The translations under genes were made by a program, and so were the position numbers. A stretch of 64,000 nt of DNA from Chloroflexota bacterium (GTDB lineage Bacteria > Chloroflexota > UBA6077 > CF-72). Below, piece after piece: positions 53,601 through 59,571 of this stretch; positions within the stretch are counted from its first letter, which is position 1; the number at the start of each line of letters is the position of its first letter. The stretch is from NCBI GenBank assembly GCA_016191465.1, contig JACPOP010000001.1, positions 62,001-126,000 on the forward strand, read 5' to 3'. The notes under the pieces are model-generated. The model saw only the letters and a list, made by a program, of their open reading frames with translations, did no database searches and had not been told where the DNA came from.

Positions 53601-53672
53601 GGCGCCTTCGAGGAACGAGTAGCAGGTGTGCAAGTGCAGCTCGGCGGTGTAGAGCTCATCCATGTCGCTCAT
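49989..53672 (-). CDS. dnaE2: Error-prone DNA polymerase III alpha (DnaE2), PHP and polymerase part
   Basis: The N-terminal PHP domain begins ELYTAELHLHTCYSFLEGAS. The polymerase active site shows SVPDIDIDFARDIREELILR with the catalytic acids, RGRGSSVSSIICYLIGLSHV, and PKSHAYAFAVLAYQSAWLRH. The start is ATG 53672 (or 53663). The polymerase homology stops at QPMGFYAPHVLV (about 50510), where a palindromic insertion begins and the frame runs on in repeat sequence to 49989. Two other insertions (52833-53283 and about 50690-50925) are in frame. With ImuB, DnaE2 carries out SOS mutagenesis and lesion bypass. No LexA box was seen before this gene. Confidence 0.82.
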   Translation of the reverse strand: MSDMDELYTAELHLHTCYSFLEGASQPDELAAQAAALGYRALANTDHDGLHGAMAFALACAAVGIRPITGVEITLAHGLADAASGPVHLTLLAESDRGYANLCRLLTEAHRDTRAWNRGLWVPVPGGEDGPPPGPLPREGEERFFGSKVGLRPTTPPREASSGSRRGEAADAGPRGAMATPPREAPSDTPGDGPRMRLVSGSAPTPPPRGAPSDSREPAPAEGVLRTPTRLEPSQTPQDADAWQGFGGAAPDGVLGRSPNFDPKNLSSPSPAGEGRGVGQKSSPALDPAFIVGHVEGVIALSGCRSGEVARLLDTGRLDDAEEAARRLAALFGRSNAYLELQHNLVRGDTRRLSLLAELGERLGMPLVATGNVHYHERHRHRLQDALVAIQSRSTLEGSHRQRRPNSEFYLRPRAEVAALFQKYPEALKNVGALAERCRDFNLADRRDLGYDFPDFTRAEGERHASADDVLADFCRAKFAERYPEGSEPALRAKAAAQLEVELALVARLHLSGFFLIYRDLQEMATTVARDVRGAGTVRGGSGLPPGRGRGSSVSSIICYLIGLSHVDPVKNRLFFRRFLNEDLQSVPDIDIDFARDIREELILRVYERYGHEHAALVCNFATYHLRSAVRDLGKVLGLPPAAIDKLARLSEGHGADTVARELGRIDSFQGQADGPLWQHLIDLARQIDGFPRHVGQHVGGMIISSRPLIEMVPVQPASMEGRFICQWDKDSCDDARFIKIDFLALGMLSLVEECLELAWQARGEKVRLEEISYDDPAVYDQICAGDTVGLFQIESRAQIQMLTRSQPRNLDDLAVQVAIVRPGPIVGGAVNPYVRRRELQRALAAQGKTYVPRADHPMLDKLLADTLGVVLYQDQVLEVAIEMGQFTPGQADQFRRSMSRRRSREAMERFKEDFIRGATAPRGGQTANKHVSTPQAGVRGADGTKHEGPSAAPTSTARPAPGDPRPDHGPAYEGAPARSDASGSKETTPVRPVTRAEAEAIFLKLCGFSEFGFPKSHAYAFAVLAYQSAWLRHYYTAEFYAALLNNQPMGFYAPHVLVGRGRPTPQPPPVRGRGRRKRTLGRCPNTPSGSSAPKPPLGRVVWAWKLGVREPPGDPARTRAVIGGSEGRARSGGSDRRGVRGAVLSKARSWESEGRARSGGVGAEPQPLSSLPPSRGRGPGGGAEKPSPRLRGPTVAGTYYGEGHFPRSCPRHRGGARARRPLLLAG
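50121..50484. repeat. Insertion 3 in dnaE2: element with inverted terminal modules, frame-disrupting
   Basis: Left module 50121-50190 (CCCCTCCCGCGGGAGGGG, GAAGAAAGAG, GTTGGGGCTCCGCCCCAAC) and right module 50414-50484 (GTTGGGGCAACGCCCCAAC, CTCTTTCTTC, CCCCTCCCGCGAACGGGAGG) are imperfect reverse complements. Between them lie several GGGCTCTGCCCTCAGACTCC blocks. The polymerase frame enters on one side and leaves in another frame. Some of the normal polymerase sequence is missing here. Confidence 0.75.
50690..50925. repeat. Insertion 2 in dnaE2: low-complexity insert containing a dispersed repeat
   Basis: DnaE proteins read directly from FKEDFIRGA to AEAIFLKLCGFSEFGFPKSH. Here about 75 extra residues (Pro/Ala/Gly/Thr-rich) intervene, in frame. 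The insert lacks the paired hairpin modules of insertions 1 and 3, but contains a copy of the CTCAGCACGTG-type repeat at 50828-50886. Confidence 0.6.
50828..50886. repeat. Dispersed CTCAGCACGTG repeat, copy C (inside dnaE2)
   Basis: TTCGTGCCGTCAGCTCCGCG and AACCCCTGCCTGAGGTGTGC match copy A (CACGTGCCGTCAGTTCCGCG, AAACCGTGCC) closely. This copy is translated as part of the dnaE2 insertion 2. Confidence 0.5.
52833..53283. repeat. Insertion 1 in dnaE2: element with inverted terminal modules, in frame
   Basis: Left module 52833-52910 (CTCTCCCGCGGGAGAG, GGTTCTTTGGATCAAAG, TTGGGGCTTCGCCCCAA) and right module 53211-53283 (GGTGGGGCGGAGCCCCACC, TTTGATCCAAAGAATC, CCCCTCCCGCGGGAGGGG) are imperfect reverse complements of about 75 bp. 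The interior holds several CGAGGACGCCTCCCTCGG-like blocks. It adds about 150 residues between the PHP-domain segments ending HRDTRAWNRGLW and restarting DPAFIVGHVEGVIALSGC, without changing frame. Confidence 0.8.
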
Positions 53673-53701
53673 CAACGCTACCGTTGAGGTAAGCTTTCTG
53701 T

Positions 53702-54148
53702 ATGGCCGTGAGCGAGCACACGCTGACCGAGTTTCTGCAACACTCCGGGCGGGTTCTGCCCAAGACCGCGCGCGGCGAAGTCGTGCTTCACCGCCGCGAG
53801 GGCGAAGACCTGGTGTTGATGACACGGGGACAGAGCAACGCCGTGGGCACTCTGCTGCGTGTACTGGTGGAGGTGGTCGATGGCGGCGCGGATCGAGCCT
53901 CCACGATCCTGCCCTGGCTGATGTTCCTGGATGAGGCCGATCGCGACACATGCTTGCGAGAGTTGTATGACGTCGCTCGCGCCGCTGTCGCCAGCGGCCT
54001 CCTGCAAAACCTGGAAGACACGCTCTACCAGTGGGAAGCCACCGGACTTGCCGCCTGGGACATCCGCCAGGAGCGCGAGCGATCTGGTGGCCCGGCTACG
54101 CTGGCGGAGTCCGTACCGATCCCCCGCCCGAGCCGGGCCAGGCGCTGA
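53702..54148 (+). CDS. Probable antitoxin of a new toxin-antitoxin pair
   Basis: A 148-residue protein starting at ATG 53702, divergent from dnaE2 with only 29 bp between starts. The N-terminal 45 residues (MAVSEHTLTEFLQHSGRVLP and VVLHRREGEDLVLMTRGQS) resemble the Phd-type antitoxin fold, including the strand-turn-strand end. The middle is helical, and the C-terminus (RPSRARR) is basic. It ends directly against the next start, typical of antitoxin then toxin order. The family assignment is tentative. Confidence 0.6.
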   Translation: MAVSEHTLTEFLQHSGRVLPKTARGEVVLHRREGEDLVLMTRGQSNAVGTLLRVLVEVVDGGADRASTILPWLMFLDEADRDTCLRELYDVARAAVASGLLQNLEDTLYQWEATGLAAWDIRQERERSGGPATLAESVPIPRPSRARR

Positions 54149-54484
54149 GTGGTACGCGTCCCGATCGCGCGCCCAACACTGAAGACGGCTTACCGCGTCC
54201 TGGCGAAGAACCGCCAGGTAGCGGCCGATTGGGAGGAGATGCTGGCGACACGTCGTAGCCCGTGTACTGTCTGCTGGGACCACCTTTCGAGCACGCCTAC
54301 TCAACCCGTCGGCAAGCGCTACGAGCCGCTCAAAGGCTCGCTGGCCTTCTGTGAGTTCGAGGGGCAAACCTTGCGCCAGTGGCAGTGGGAGATCGACCGC
54401 GGGGCTCGCATAAAAGTCGCTGTGGGCAAAGACTTCGTAGTGGTCATGCGGGTTGCGCTGGGGCACCCAAAGGAAAACGAGTAG
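54149..54484 (+). CDS. Probable toxin of the same pair
   Basis: A 111-residue protein whose GTG start follows the antitoxin TGA with no gap. Features are LKTAYRVLAKNRQVAADWEE, a Cys/His pair (PCTVCWDH), KRYEPLKGSLAFCEFEG, then QWQWEIDRGARIKVAV and a C-terminal VVMRVALGHPKENE. The last block (a strand followed by GHPK) resembles small toxins next to Phd-like antitoxins in actinobacteria, from memory. It could belong to the RelE/ParE-like group, but no catalytic motif is certain. Confidence 0.5.
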   Translation: MVRVPIARPTLKTAYRVLAKNRQVAADWEEMLATRRSPCTVCWDHLSSTPTQPVGKRYEPLKGSLAFCEFEGQTLRQWQWEIDRGARIKVAVGKDFVVVMRVALGHPKENE

Positions 54485-54537
54485 CGGCCAGCCAGGCACC
54501 GCGTGCTGAGCGTACGGACACCCACGCACGTGCTCAG

Positions 54538-54831
54538 TTAGCCCCGCTGCTCGTACCAGGCGTCCTCGACGAGGTCGTGGTAGATGGTGAGGGCGGCGCC
54601 GTCGGCGAGGACCAGGGTGAAGTAGAGGCGGGCAATGGGACGCTCGCGCCACCACTCGTCGTCGATGCGCCAGCGGTCCTGGACCGTGGCGACCTGGCGG
54701 GGACGTGGCCAGCCCTCGCGGCGAATGGCCTGGGGCGAGTCATCCGGAAGGGTGTCCACGGCAAGGCGGCGCGGGGCATTTAGAGGTCGCAGGTCACGAG
54801 CGCCCAGCGGCGTTCGGGGATGCGGGACCAC
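54538..54831 (-). CDS. DUF6504-like protein of the mutagenesis cassette
   Basis: A small protein, up to 97 residues, encoded directly after imuB. The core reads PRRLAVDTLPDDSPQAIRRE, VATVQDRWRIDDEWWRERPI and ARLYFTLVLADGAALTIYHD. This matches the pattern of DUF6504 proteins that accompany ImuB/DnaE2 in actinobacteria and Chloroflexota, as I recall them. The start is unclear: the only upstream ATG (54831) overlaps imuB by 52 bp, and a GTG at 54759 would cut the first strand. There is no recA-like imuA gene, so this protein may take an accessory place. Confidence 0.6.
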   Translation of the reverse strand: MVPHPRTPLGARDLRPLNAPRRLAVDTLPDDSPQAIRREGWPRPRQVATVQDRWRIDDEWWRERPIARLYFTLVLADGAALTIYHDLVEDAWYEQRG

Positions 54832-56036
54832 GGCTCGACCTCCCGGGCGTGATAGAGCGGCAGGCGGCCGCCGTAGCGGGCGCGGAGCAGGCGGCCCGCC
54901 TGCTTGATCGCCGGCATCTGACTGGCGCGCGCAGTGAAGAGCATGCCCTGCTGGGCGGCGTCACCCTGGAGCCCCAGCAGCTCCAGGAACAGCTCGTCCA
55001 CCGGCGCGGGCGGCAGGCCGTTCGGCAGGTCCAGTCGCGCCTTCAGCCCCAGCAGCGCCGCCGCGCGATCGGCGACGGGCACCTTGAAGGTGGAGAGGCG
55101 CTCCCAGGACGTATCGTCGGCGAGCAGCGCCCGGAGGCGAGCCTGGTGGACCGCGCGGCCGTGCAGCGCCGGATCGGCGAACGCCGCGATGAGCAGATGC
55201 TCCAGCGCGGCCTCGATGGCCTGGACGCTGGCAAGCGGGTCGTCCACGCGCAGGGAAACCCGCACCGACGTGCCGTAGCGGCGGGGCGTGATGGGCTCGT
55301 CGTCTCGGCCAGAGGCGAGCTTCCAGGCGCGGGCGCCGGTGGGGCCAAACTGGGCCTGGACGGCGCCAAAGGGCAGGCGCGCCAGATCGCCCACGGTCCG
55401 CAAGCCCAGGTACGTCAGACGCTGAAGGTCGTCCGGTCCGAAGGGCAGGTGCGCGATGGAGAGCGGGGCGAGGAAGCGCGCCGTCTCACGCTCGGGGACG
55501 ACGATGGACCGCTCGCCCGGGCCCGCGGTGCGGGCGGCTACCTCGGCGGCAAACTTCCCGGCCGCCAGGCCGATGCGCGGTCGCAGGAGCGGGGGCACCA
55601 TGGCCCGGATGGCGCGCTCGAGGGCCCGGAGGTCCTGCTCATACAGGCCAGCCAGACCGCGCAGGTCCAGGAACAGCGCCTCATCGGCGGCCTCCACCGC
55701 GGGACTGATGCGCTGAAGCCCGGCGAGCACCTCCTCCAGCGCGGAAGCAGTCCGGACCGGGTCGGGCTGGAGGACCACGGCGTCCCGAGCCAGGGCAACG
55801 ACTTCCCGCAGCGGAAGGCCCGGGACGATGCCGGCGCGCTCGGCCTCCGGCGAGCAGAGTCGAACCACCTTGCGTTCGCCAGGCCCGCCACCCAGGACCA
55901 GCGGCCGGCCGTCGAGCGCGGGCCGCCGCAAGACCTCGACGCGCAGAGGCAGTTGGGGCAGCCACACGCACGCAACGCGGACGTCTGCCCAGGCCGGCGG
56001 TGCGGCAACGAGGGTGCGGAGGCTGGAGAACCGCAT
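54780..56036 (-). CDS. imuB: ImuB, inactive Y-family polymerase of the SOS mutasome
   Basis: A 418-residue Y-family DNA polymerase homologue that links DnaE2 to the beta clamp in SOS mutagenesis. The N-terminal strand is VRVACVWLPQLPLRVEVLRR, where active Y-family polymerases have a catalytic Asp in DxDxFF; here the acidic residues are missing, as in ImuB. Further family blocks are LFLDLRGLAGLY, RIGLAAGKFAAEVAA, LPFGPDDLQRLTYLGLRTVG and GMLFTARASQMPAIKQAGRL. ATG 56036 was chosen: GGAGAG lies 6-11 nt before it, and the alternative ATG at 56060 falls inside the LexA box. Confidence 0.88.
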   Translation of the reverse strand: MRFSSLRTLVAAPPAWADVRVACVWLPQLPLRVEVLRRPALDGRPLVLGGGPGERKVVRLCSPEAERAGIVPGLPLREVVALARDAVVLQPDPVRTASALEEVLAGLQRISPAVEAADEALFLDLRGLAGLYEQDLRALERAIRAMVPPLLRPRIGLAAGKFAAEVAARTAGPGERSIVVPERETARFLAPLSIAHLPFGPDDLQRLTYLGLRTVGDLARLPFGAVQAQFGPTGARAWKLASGRDDEPITPRRYGTSVRVSLRVDDPLASVQAIEAALEHLLIAAFADPALHGRAVHQARLRALLADDTSWERLSTFKVPVADRAAALLGLKARLDLPNGLPPAPVDELFLELLGLQGDAAQQGMLFTARASQMPAIKQAGRLLRARYGGRLPLYHAREVEPWSRIPERRWALVTCDL

Positions 56037-56048
56037 GGCGCTCTCTCC

Positions 56049-56076
56049 AGCATAGAACATTTGTTCTATTCGTCAA
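56049..56076 (-). promoter_or_regulatory. SOS promoter of imuB with embedded LexA box
   Basis: On the minus strand TTGACG (56071-56076) and TATGCT (56049-56054) are separated by 16 bp. The palindrome TAGAACATTTGTTCTA (56053-56068, plus strand), of the form GAAC-N4-GTTC, fills the spacer and touches the -10. This is the LexA/DinR box type of Firmicutes, Actinobacteria and some Chloroflexota. LexA bound here would block the polymerase, so imuB and the following genes should be induced by DNA damage. Confidence 0.85.
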
Positions 56077-56144
56077 GCAGGGCATGCCGGCTGGGGAGTC
56101 CGGAGCAGCACGCCCTTCCATCCGTGGTAGTCCATCGGGACTTG

Positions 56145-56150
56145 TATTCT
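56145..56150 (+). promoter_or_regulatory. -10 element of the RAMA-domain gene
   Basis: TATTCT ends 10 nt before ATG 56161, matching the leaderless layout of other genes here. It favours 56161 as the true start. Confidence 0.4.
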
Positions 56151-56160
56151 TCGCTCACCA

Positions 56161-56822
56161 ATGGACCGCGAATCAGACTTCTTCGCGCTGGCGGAAGAGA
56201 TGCAGCCCCTGCTCGCGCTCAATTTGAGCGAGGCCGACACGTGGCCAGAGACTCGCTGGGTCGCGGTAGCCCTCTTACGAAGTTGCTCGTGGAGCGCGTC
56301 GTTCGCGATGAGTTGAGCAGGTCTGACTCGCCTGCCATTACCGCGTTGCGTCGATCTGTCAAGGACAGGTTCAACGAGCAAGTCGGGGCGTTTGAAGTGC
56401 TCGATGTCCTTGGCCGACTGTGGGGAATGCCAATCCACATTCCGCCACGGGCTATCCGCGAAGCAGCGGCGGATGGAGTAGCGCTCTCTCCCCGGCCACT
56501 GACCTCCTTGACGGCGCAGCCGCCATCGGCAATTGTCCGTGCTCGTGCAAGTCATGATCTCGCTCGCTTGGTGCAATCGGGCCTTCTGCCTGAAGATGCC
56601 GTCCTCGAATTCGCCGTCTACGGCGTCACGCATACGGCTCGCCTGCGAGACGGGCAGATCGTCCTGAACGGTGTCACGCATCAGACCCTCTCGGCAGCGG
56701 CATCCGCTCTGCGTGGGGGCAAGGCGACCAATGGCTGGGCGAGTTGGAAATACCGTGGAGCGTCTCTCGCCGATCTGAGGTCGCGGCTTCCGAGCATCAC
56801 TACCTCCGATGCGAGCTCCTGA
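56161..56822 (+). pseudogene. RAMA-domain protein gene with a probable frameshift
   Basis: ATG 56161 opens a frame MDRESDFFALAEEMQPLLAL that stops after about 51 codons. From about 56241 another frame continues (LTKLLVERVVRDELSRSDSP, VLDVLGRLWGMPIHIPP) to 56822. The C-terminal 90 residues match the RAMA (restriction-methylase-associated) domain: LARLVQSGLLPEDAVLEF, YGVTHTARLRDGQIVLNGV, SAAASALRGGKATNGWASWK. Joining the frames near 56240-56275 gives one sensible protein of about 220 residues. Alternatively the gene starts at GTG 56241 (193 residues). RAMA domains are thought to recognise modified DNA; there is no R-M gene next to it. Confidence 0.6.
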
Positions 56823-56984
56823 GAATTTTGCCGTCCTGGCTTCACCGCGGTATCTGATCGAGGACGGCGGCTAGGGTCTGCATCGGGAGTGCACCGTGCG
56901 GATGAAGCCACGCGGGCGCTCCGGTGCACAGTCAGCCGATGAGGGGATCGTGCGCGGCCCCGACTGCGCCGCGATACTGGCCAC

Positions 56985-58238
56985 GTGGACATCCGTACGA
57001 GGCTGCTGGGCGTCGTCTCGTCCTACCGCGAGGTGGTCCGCAGCCCGTCGTACTTCCCGCTCTGGCTGGGCCAGCTCGTCTCAAACCTGGGCGACACCCT
57101 GCACTACATTGCGCTGGTCATCCTGGTCTTCCGTCTGACGGGCCAGGGACTGGCGGTGGCGGGGCTGGTCGCCGCCGAGGTCGTGCCGGTGCTCCTGCTC
57201 GGTCCGGTCGCTGGGGTCCTCATTGACCGCTTCAGCCGCAAAGGTGTGCTGATCGCCTCGGATCTGTTCCGGGCGGTGCTCGTGCTAAGTCTGGTCTGGC
57301 CGCAGGGCGTCTGGCACGCCTACGCTGTGGCCGCCGGGCTCGCGGCGGGCAGTACGTTTTTCAACCCAACGGTCCAGGCAGTCATCCCGGTGCTGACCAC
57401 CCAGGAGCAGCGGCTCGCCGCCAACTCCGTGTCCTGGTCGACCGGACGCCTGGTGCAGATCCTCGGCTCAGCCGTGGCCGGCGGTCTCATCGCTATCCTG
57501 GGGACCGGACCGTCCTTCGCTCTGAATGCCGCCAGCTTCGCGGTTTCGGCCCTGTTCATCGCCGTCTTGCACATTCCACCCCATGCCGGCCAGCTCGGGG
57601 CGGGCACGAAGCGCGGGCTCGGCAGCTACTTCGGCGACGCCCGCGAGGGCCTCACCTACGCGCGCCGCGACCGCTTCGTCTCGCGCCTGCTGCTGGTCCA
57701 GGCACTTGCCTCGCTGGCGACCGGTGCGACTGGCGCGATGCTCGTGGTGCTGGCCGAGCGACACCTTGCCTTGCCGCCTGAGGGCTTCGCCTGGCTGATC
57801 GGCGCCATTGGTGTCGGGGCCTTGCTCGGCCCGCTTATCCCCAACACCCTGGCGAGGGACTACCGTGACGCCCGCTGGTTGTTTGTGCCCTACGTGATCC
57901 GCGGTCTGGCAGACGCGCTCCTCGCCGCCTTCACGCCGCTGCCGGTCGCCCTGCTGCTGCTGTTCGTCTACGGCCTCAACACCTCGACGGGGATGGTCGT
58001 CTTCAGCAGCACCGTGCAAGGGATGGTGCCCGATGCCGTGCGTGGTCGGGTCTTTACCCTCCTGGACGTGACCTGGAACGCCATGCGGCTGCTGTCCCTA
58101 GCGCTGGGAGGTGTGGTGGTGGACGCGCTGGGCATTCGTCCCCTCTTCTGGGGCGGCGGCACGCTGCTGCTGCTGGCGGGCGCACTCGGCCTCCTCTTGC
58201 TTGGGCGGCACGACTTCCGCTCAGAGGCGCACGCGTGA
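56985..58238 (+). CDS. MFS transporter, macrolide-efflux-like
   Basis: A 417-residue inner-membrane protein with twelve predicted helices. It has the opening FPLWLGQLVSNLGDTLHYIA and the loop 2-3 signature DRFSRKGVLIASDLFRA, a form of the MFS motif DRxxRR typical of the MefA/enterobactin-exporter subgroup. The central segment FFNPTVQAVIPVLTTQEQRL and the symmetrical motif in the second half (TLARDYRDARWLF) also fit. It is expected to export drugs or other small molecules by proton antiport. It starts at GTG 56985. The following gene begins 27 nt after its stop. Confidence 0.85.
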   Translation: MDIRTRLLGVVSSYREVVRSPSYFPLWLGQLVSNLGDTLHYIALVILVFRLTGQGLAVAGLVAAEVVPVLLLGPVAGVLIDRFSRKGVLIASDLFRAVLVLSLVWPQGVWHAYAVAAGLAAGSTFFNPTVQAVIPVLTTQEQRLAANSVSWSTGRLVQILGSAVAGGLIAILGTGPSFALNAASFAVSALFIAVLHIPPHAGQLGAGTKRGLGSYFGDAREGLTYARRDRFVSRLLLVQALASLATGATGAMLVVLAERHLALPPEGFAWLIGAIGVGALLGPLIPNTLARDYRDARWLFVPYVIRGLADALLAAFTPLPVALLLLFVYGLNTSTGMVVFSSTVQGMVPDAVRGRVFTLLDVTWNAMRLLSLALGGVVVDALGIRPLFWGGGTLLLLAGALGLLLLGRHDFRSEAHA

Positions 58239-58264
58239 CCGATGTCCGATGCAGGGGAGGATCG

Positions 58265-58552
58265 ATGACCAACCGGAAGCGACGGGTGCTGTTCTTGTGT
58301 ACGCACAACTCCGCGCGCAGCCAGATGGCTGAAGGGCTCGTGCAGCACCTCAGCGGCGACCGATTCGACGTCCACTCGGCGGGCACTGAGGTCACCCACG
58401 ACCGGCCACTCGCCATCCGAGGGATGCAGGAGCTGGGTGTCGACATCACCAGACAGGAGAGCAAGCCGCTGGATCGCTACCTCGACCAGCCCTTCGACAC
58501 CGGGATCACCGTCAGCGTATTGCCTCTGTGTACCGAAAGGACATTTCCGTGA
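58265..58552 (+). pseudogene. arsC: Truncated arsenate reductase (low-molecular-weight PTP type)
   Basis: The frame encodes only 95 residues. It starts with the intact phosphate loop VLFLCTHNSARSQMAEG (catalytic Cys and Arg), then FDVHSAGTEVT, QELGVDITRQESKPLDRYL, and DQPFDTGITV, where homologues read FDYVITVCDEA. After that it diverges into SVLPLCTERTFP and stops at the next gene. About 45 C-terminal residues, including the conserved CDEA and the aspartate loop, are missing. A deletion probably fused it to the start of the downstream gene. It is unlikely to be active. Confidence 0.75.
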
Positions 58553-58947
58553 CCTCCATTCCTGCCTCGCACCGCCTGCTCCTTGATGCCCAGGTGGGCG
58601 TGCTGGCGACCGTCAGCGCTACGGGCGCCCCACAAGCCACGGCCCTCTGGTTCCTCTTCGACGAGGCAGATGGTGCCGTCCGATTCTCGTTGAACACGGC
58701 CCGGCAGAAGACGAAGAACCTGCGTACGCGGCCCGAGGCGTCATTCCTCGTCCTGGACCCGGCCAACCCGTACCGCACGATCGAGCTGCGGGGCAGCGTC
58801 GAGGTCGCGCCGGACGATGACTACGCCTTCGCAGCGCAGGTCGGCGCCAAGTACGGCGGCGTGGACCTGCGCACCATGGACCAGCCGGGCGAGACCCGCG
58901 TGGTGGCCACGCTCCGCCCCCGAAAGGTGCTGACCTGGGGCGAGTAG
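58549..58947 (+). CDS. PPOX-class flavin or F420-dependent oxidoreductase
   Basis: A 132-residue split-barrel protein of the pyridoxamine-5-phosphate-oxidase-like family, subgroup Rv1155/Rv2074. It shows VGVLATVSATGAPQATALWF at the N-terminus, FSLNTARQKTKNLRTRPEAS in the cofactor-binding region, and IELRGSVEVAPDD. The C-terminus RVVATLRPRKVLTWGE is typical of F420-binding members. Start GTG 58549 was chosen because GAAAGGA precedes it by 7 nt; GTG 58528 is also open. Its start overlaps the end of the truncated arsC frame. Confidence 0.8.
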   Translation: MTSIPASHRLLLDAQVGVLATVSATGAPQATALWFLFDEADGAVRFSLNTARQKTKNLRTRPEASFLVLDPANPYRTIELRGSVEVAPDDDYAFAAQVGAKYGGVDLRTMDQPGETRVVATLRPRKVLTWGE

Positions 58948-59043
58948 AGCACGTGGGGCCGATGACAGACACGTCTCGAACCGCGGGTATCCGCCGGCAT
59001 AGTTCCTGCAATTCTGTCCCTTCCTCCAGGGAAGGAGACCCAC

Positions 59044-59199
59044 GTGGCTGGACTCGAAGACAAGATCAAGGGAAAAGGCAAAGAGCTCGAAGGCAAGCTC
59101 ACCGGCGACAAGGCCCGGGAGGCCCAGGGCAAGGCTGAAGGCACCAAGGGCACCGTCAAGGAGAAGGGTCAGAAGATCAAGGACGATCTGACCCGGTAG
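59044..59199 (+). CDS. CsbD family stress-response protein
   Basis: A 51-residue, highly charged protein: MAGLEDKIKGKGKELEGKLT and GDKAREAQGKAEGTKG, then KEKGQKIKDDL. This is the CsbD pattern, small hydrophilic proteins induced by general stress, of unknown biochemical role and probably disordered in solution. GTG 59044 is the start; AAGGAG at 59032-59037 is a strong ribosome site. A large palindrome follows the stop. Confidence 0.85.
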   Translation: MAGLEDKIKGKGKELEGKLTGDKAREAQGKAEGTKGTVKEKGQKIKDDLTR

Positions 59200-59206
59200 C
59201 TTTCAC

Positions 59207-59441
59207 GCACCAAAACGGCGCGCCCCATCCATGGGCCGAAGGAAGGTCGACCTTCCTTCGGCCCAATTTCCGCTCCGCCTAACGCGAAGCTGAAAGCCCT
59301 TCCATTCGCTACACCAGGTCCGCTGGCCAACCTCTCGGTCGTCGTACCCCTGCGAAGGATGACCTGCTGATAGCGGTTTACAAAGTTGCCATAGTCCTGG
59401 CGCTGCTGCGTGCCACCGAGCAGGGAGTCGAGTAGTCCCAT
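59207..59441 (-). pseudogene. Decayed gene of a small MGLLDSLLGG-type protein
   Basis: From ATG 59441 the frame begins MGLLDSLLGGTQQRQDYGNF, VNRYQQ. This start is typical of a small conserved protein seen in several Chloroflexota and other soil bacteria, whose next residues are of the type GHPxxGYDDREV. Those residues do occur here (HPSQGYDDREV) but one frame away, so a single base is missing after CAGCAG. Beyond that neither frame is family-like. The 3-prime end overlaps the palindrome at 59233. Confidence 0.5.
59233..59264. terminator. Perfect 32-bp palindrome after csbD
   Basis: Two 16-bp arms, GGGCCGAAGGAAGGTC and its exact complement GACCTTCCTTCGGCCC, meet without a loop. On the plus strand it is followed by AATTTCC. 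It lies 34 bp after the CsbD stop and probably ends that transcript, in both directions if transcribed so. Confidence 0.55.
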
Positions 59442-59571
59442 CGAATTCAGAACCTCCCGGTAGAGTGGAACATCACGGCCCGTGCTAACTGGGGCGATGC
59501 TCTCCCTGAACCGGGGCGCGCAAGCACCGTGCCGTCGGCGCCGTCGCGGGCCGGAACGACGAACGGAGCGC

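Noticed and set aside
56058-56060. Earlier ATG for imuB
   Set aside because: It lies inside the LexA box and before the ribosome site GGAGAG; ATG 56036 fits better.
54705-56822. A 705-residue plus-strand protein spanning imuB antisense and the RAMA gene
   Set aside because: The first 500 codons are antisense to imuB. Only the end from about 56241 is real.
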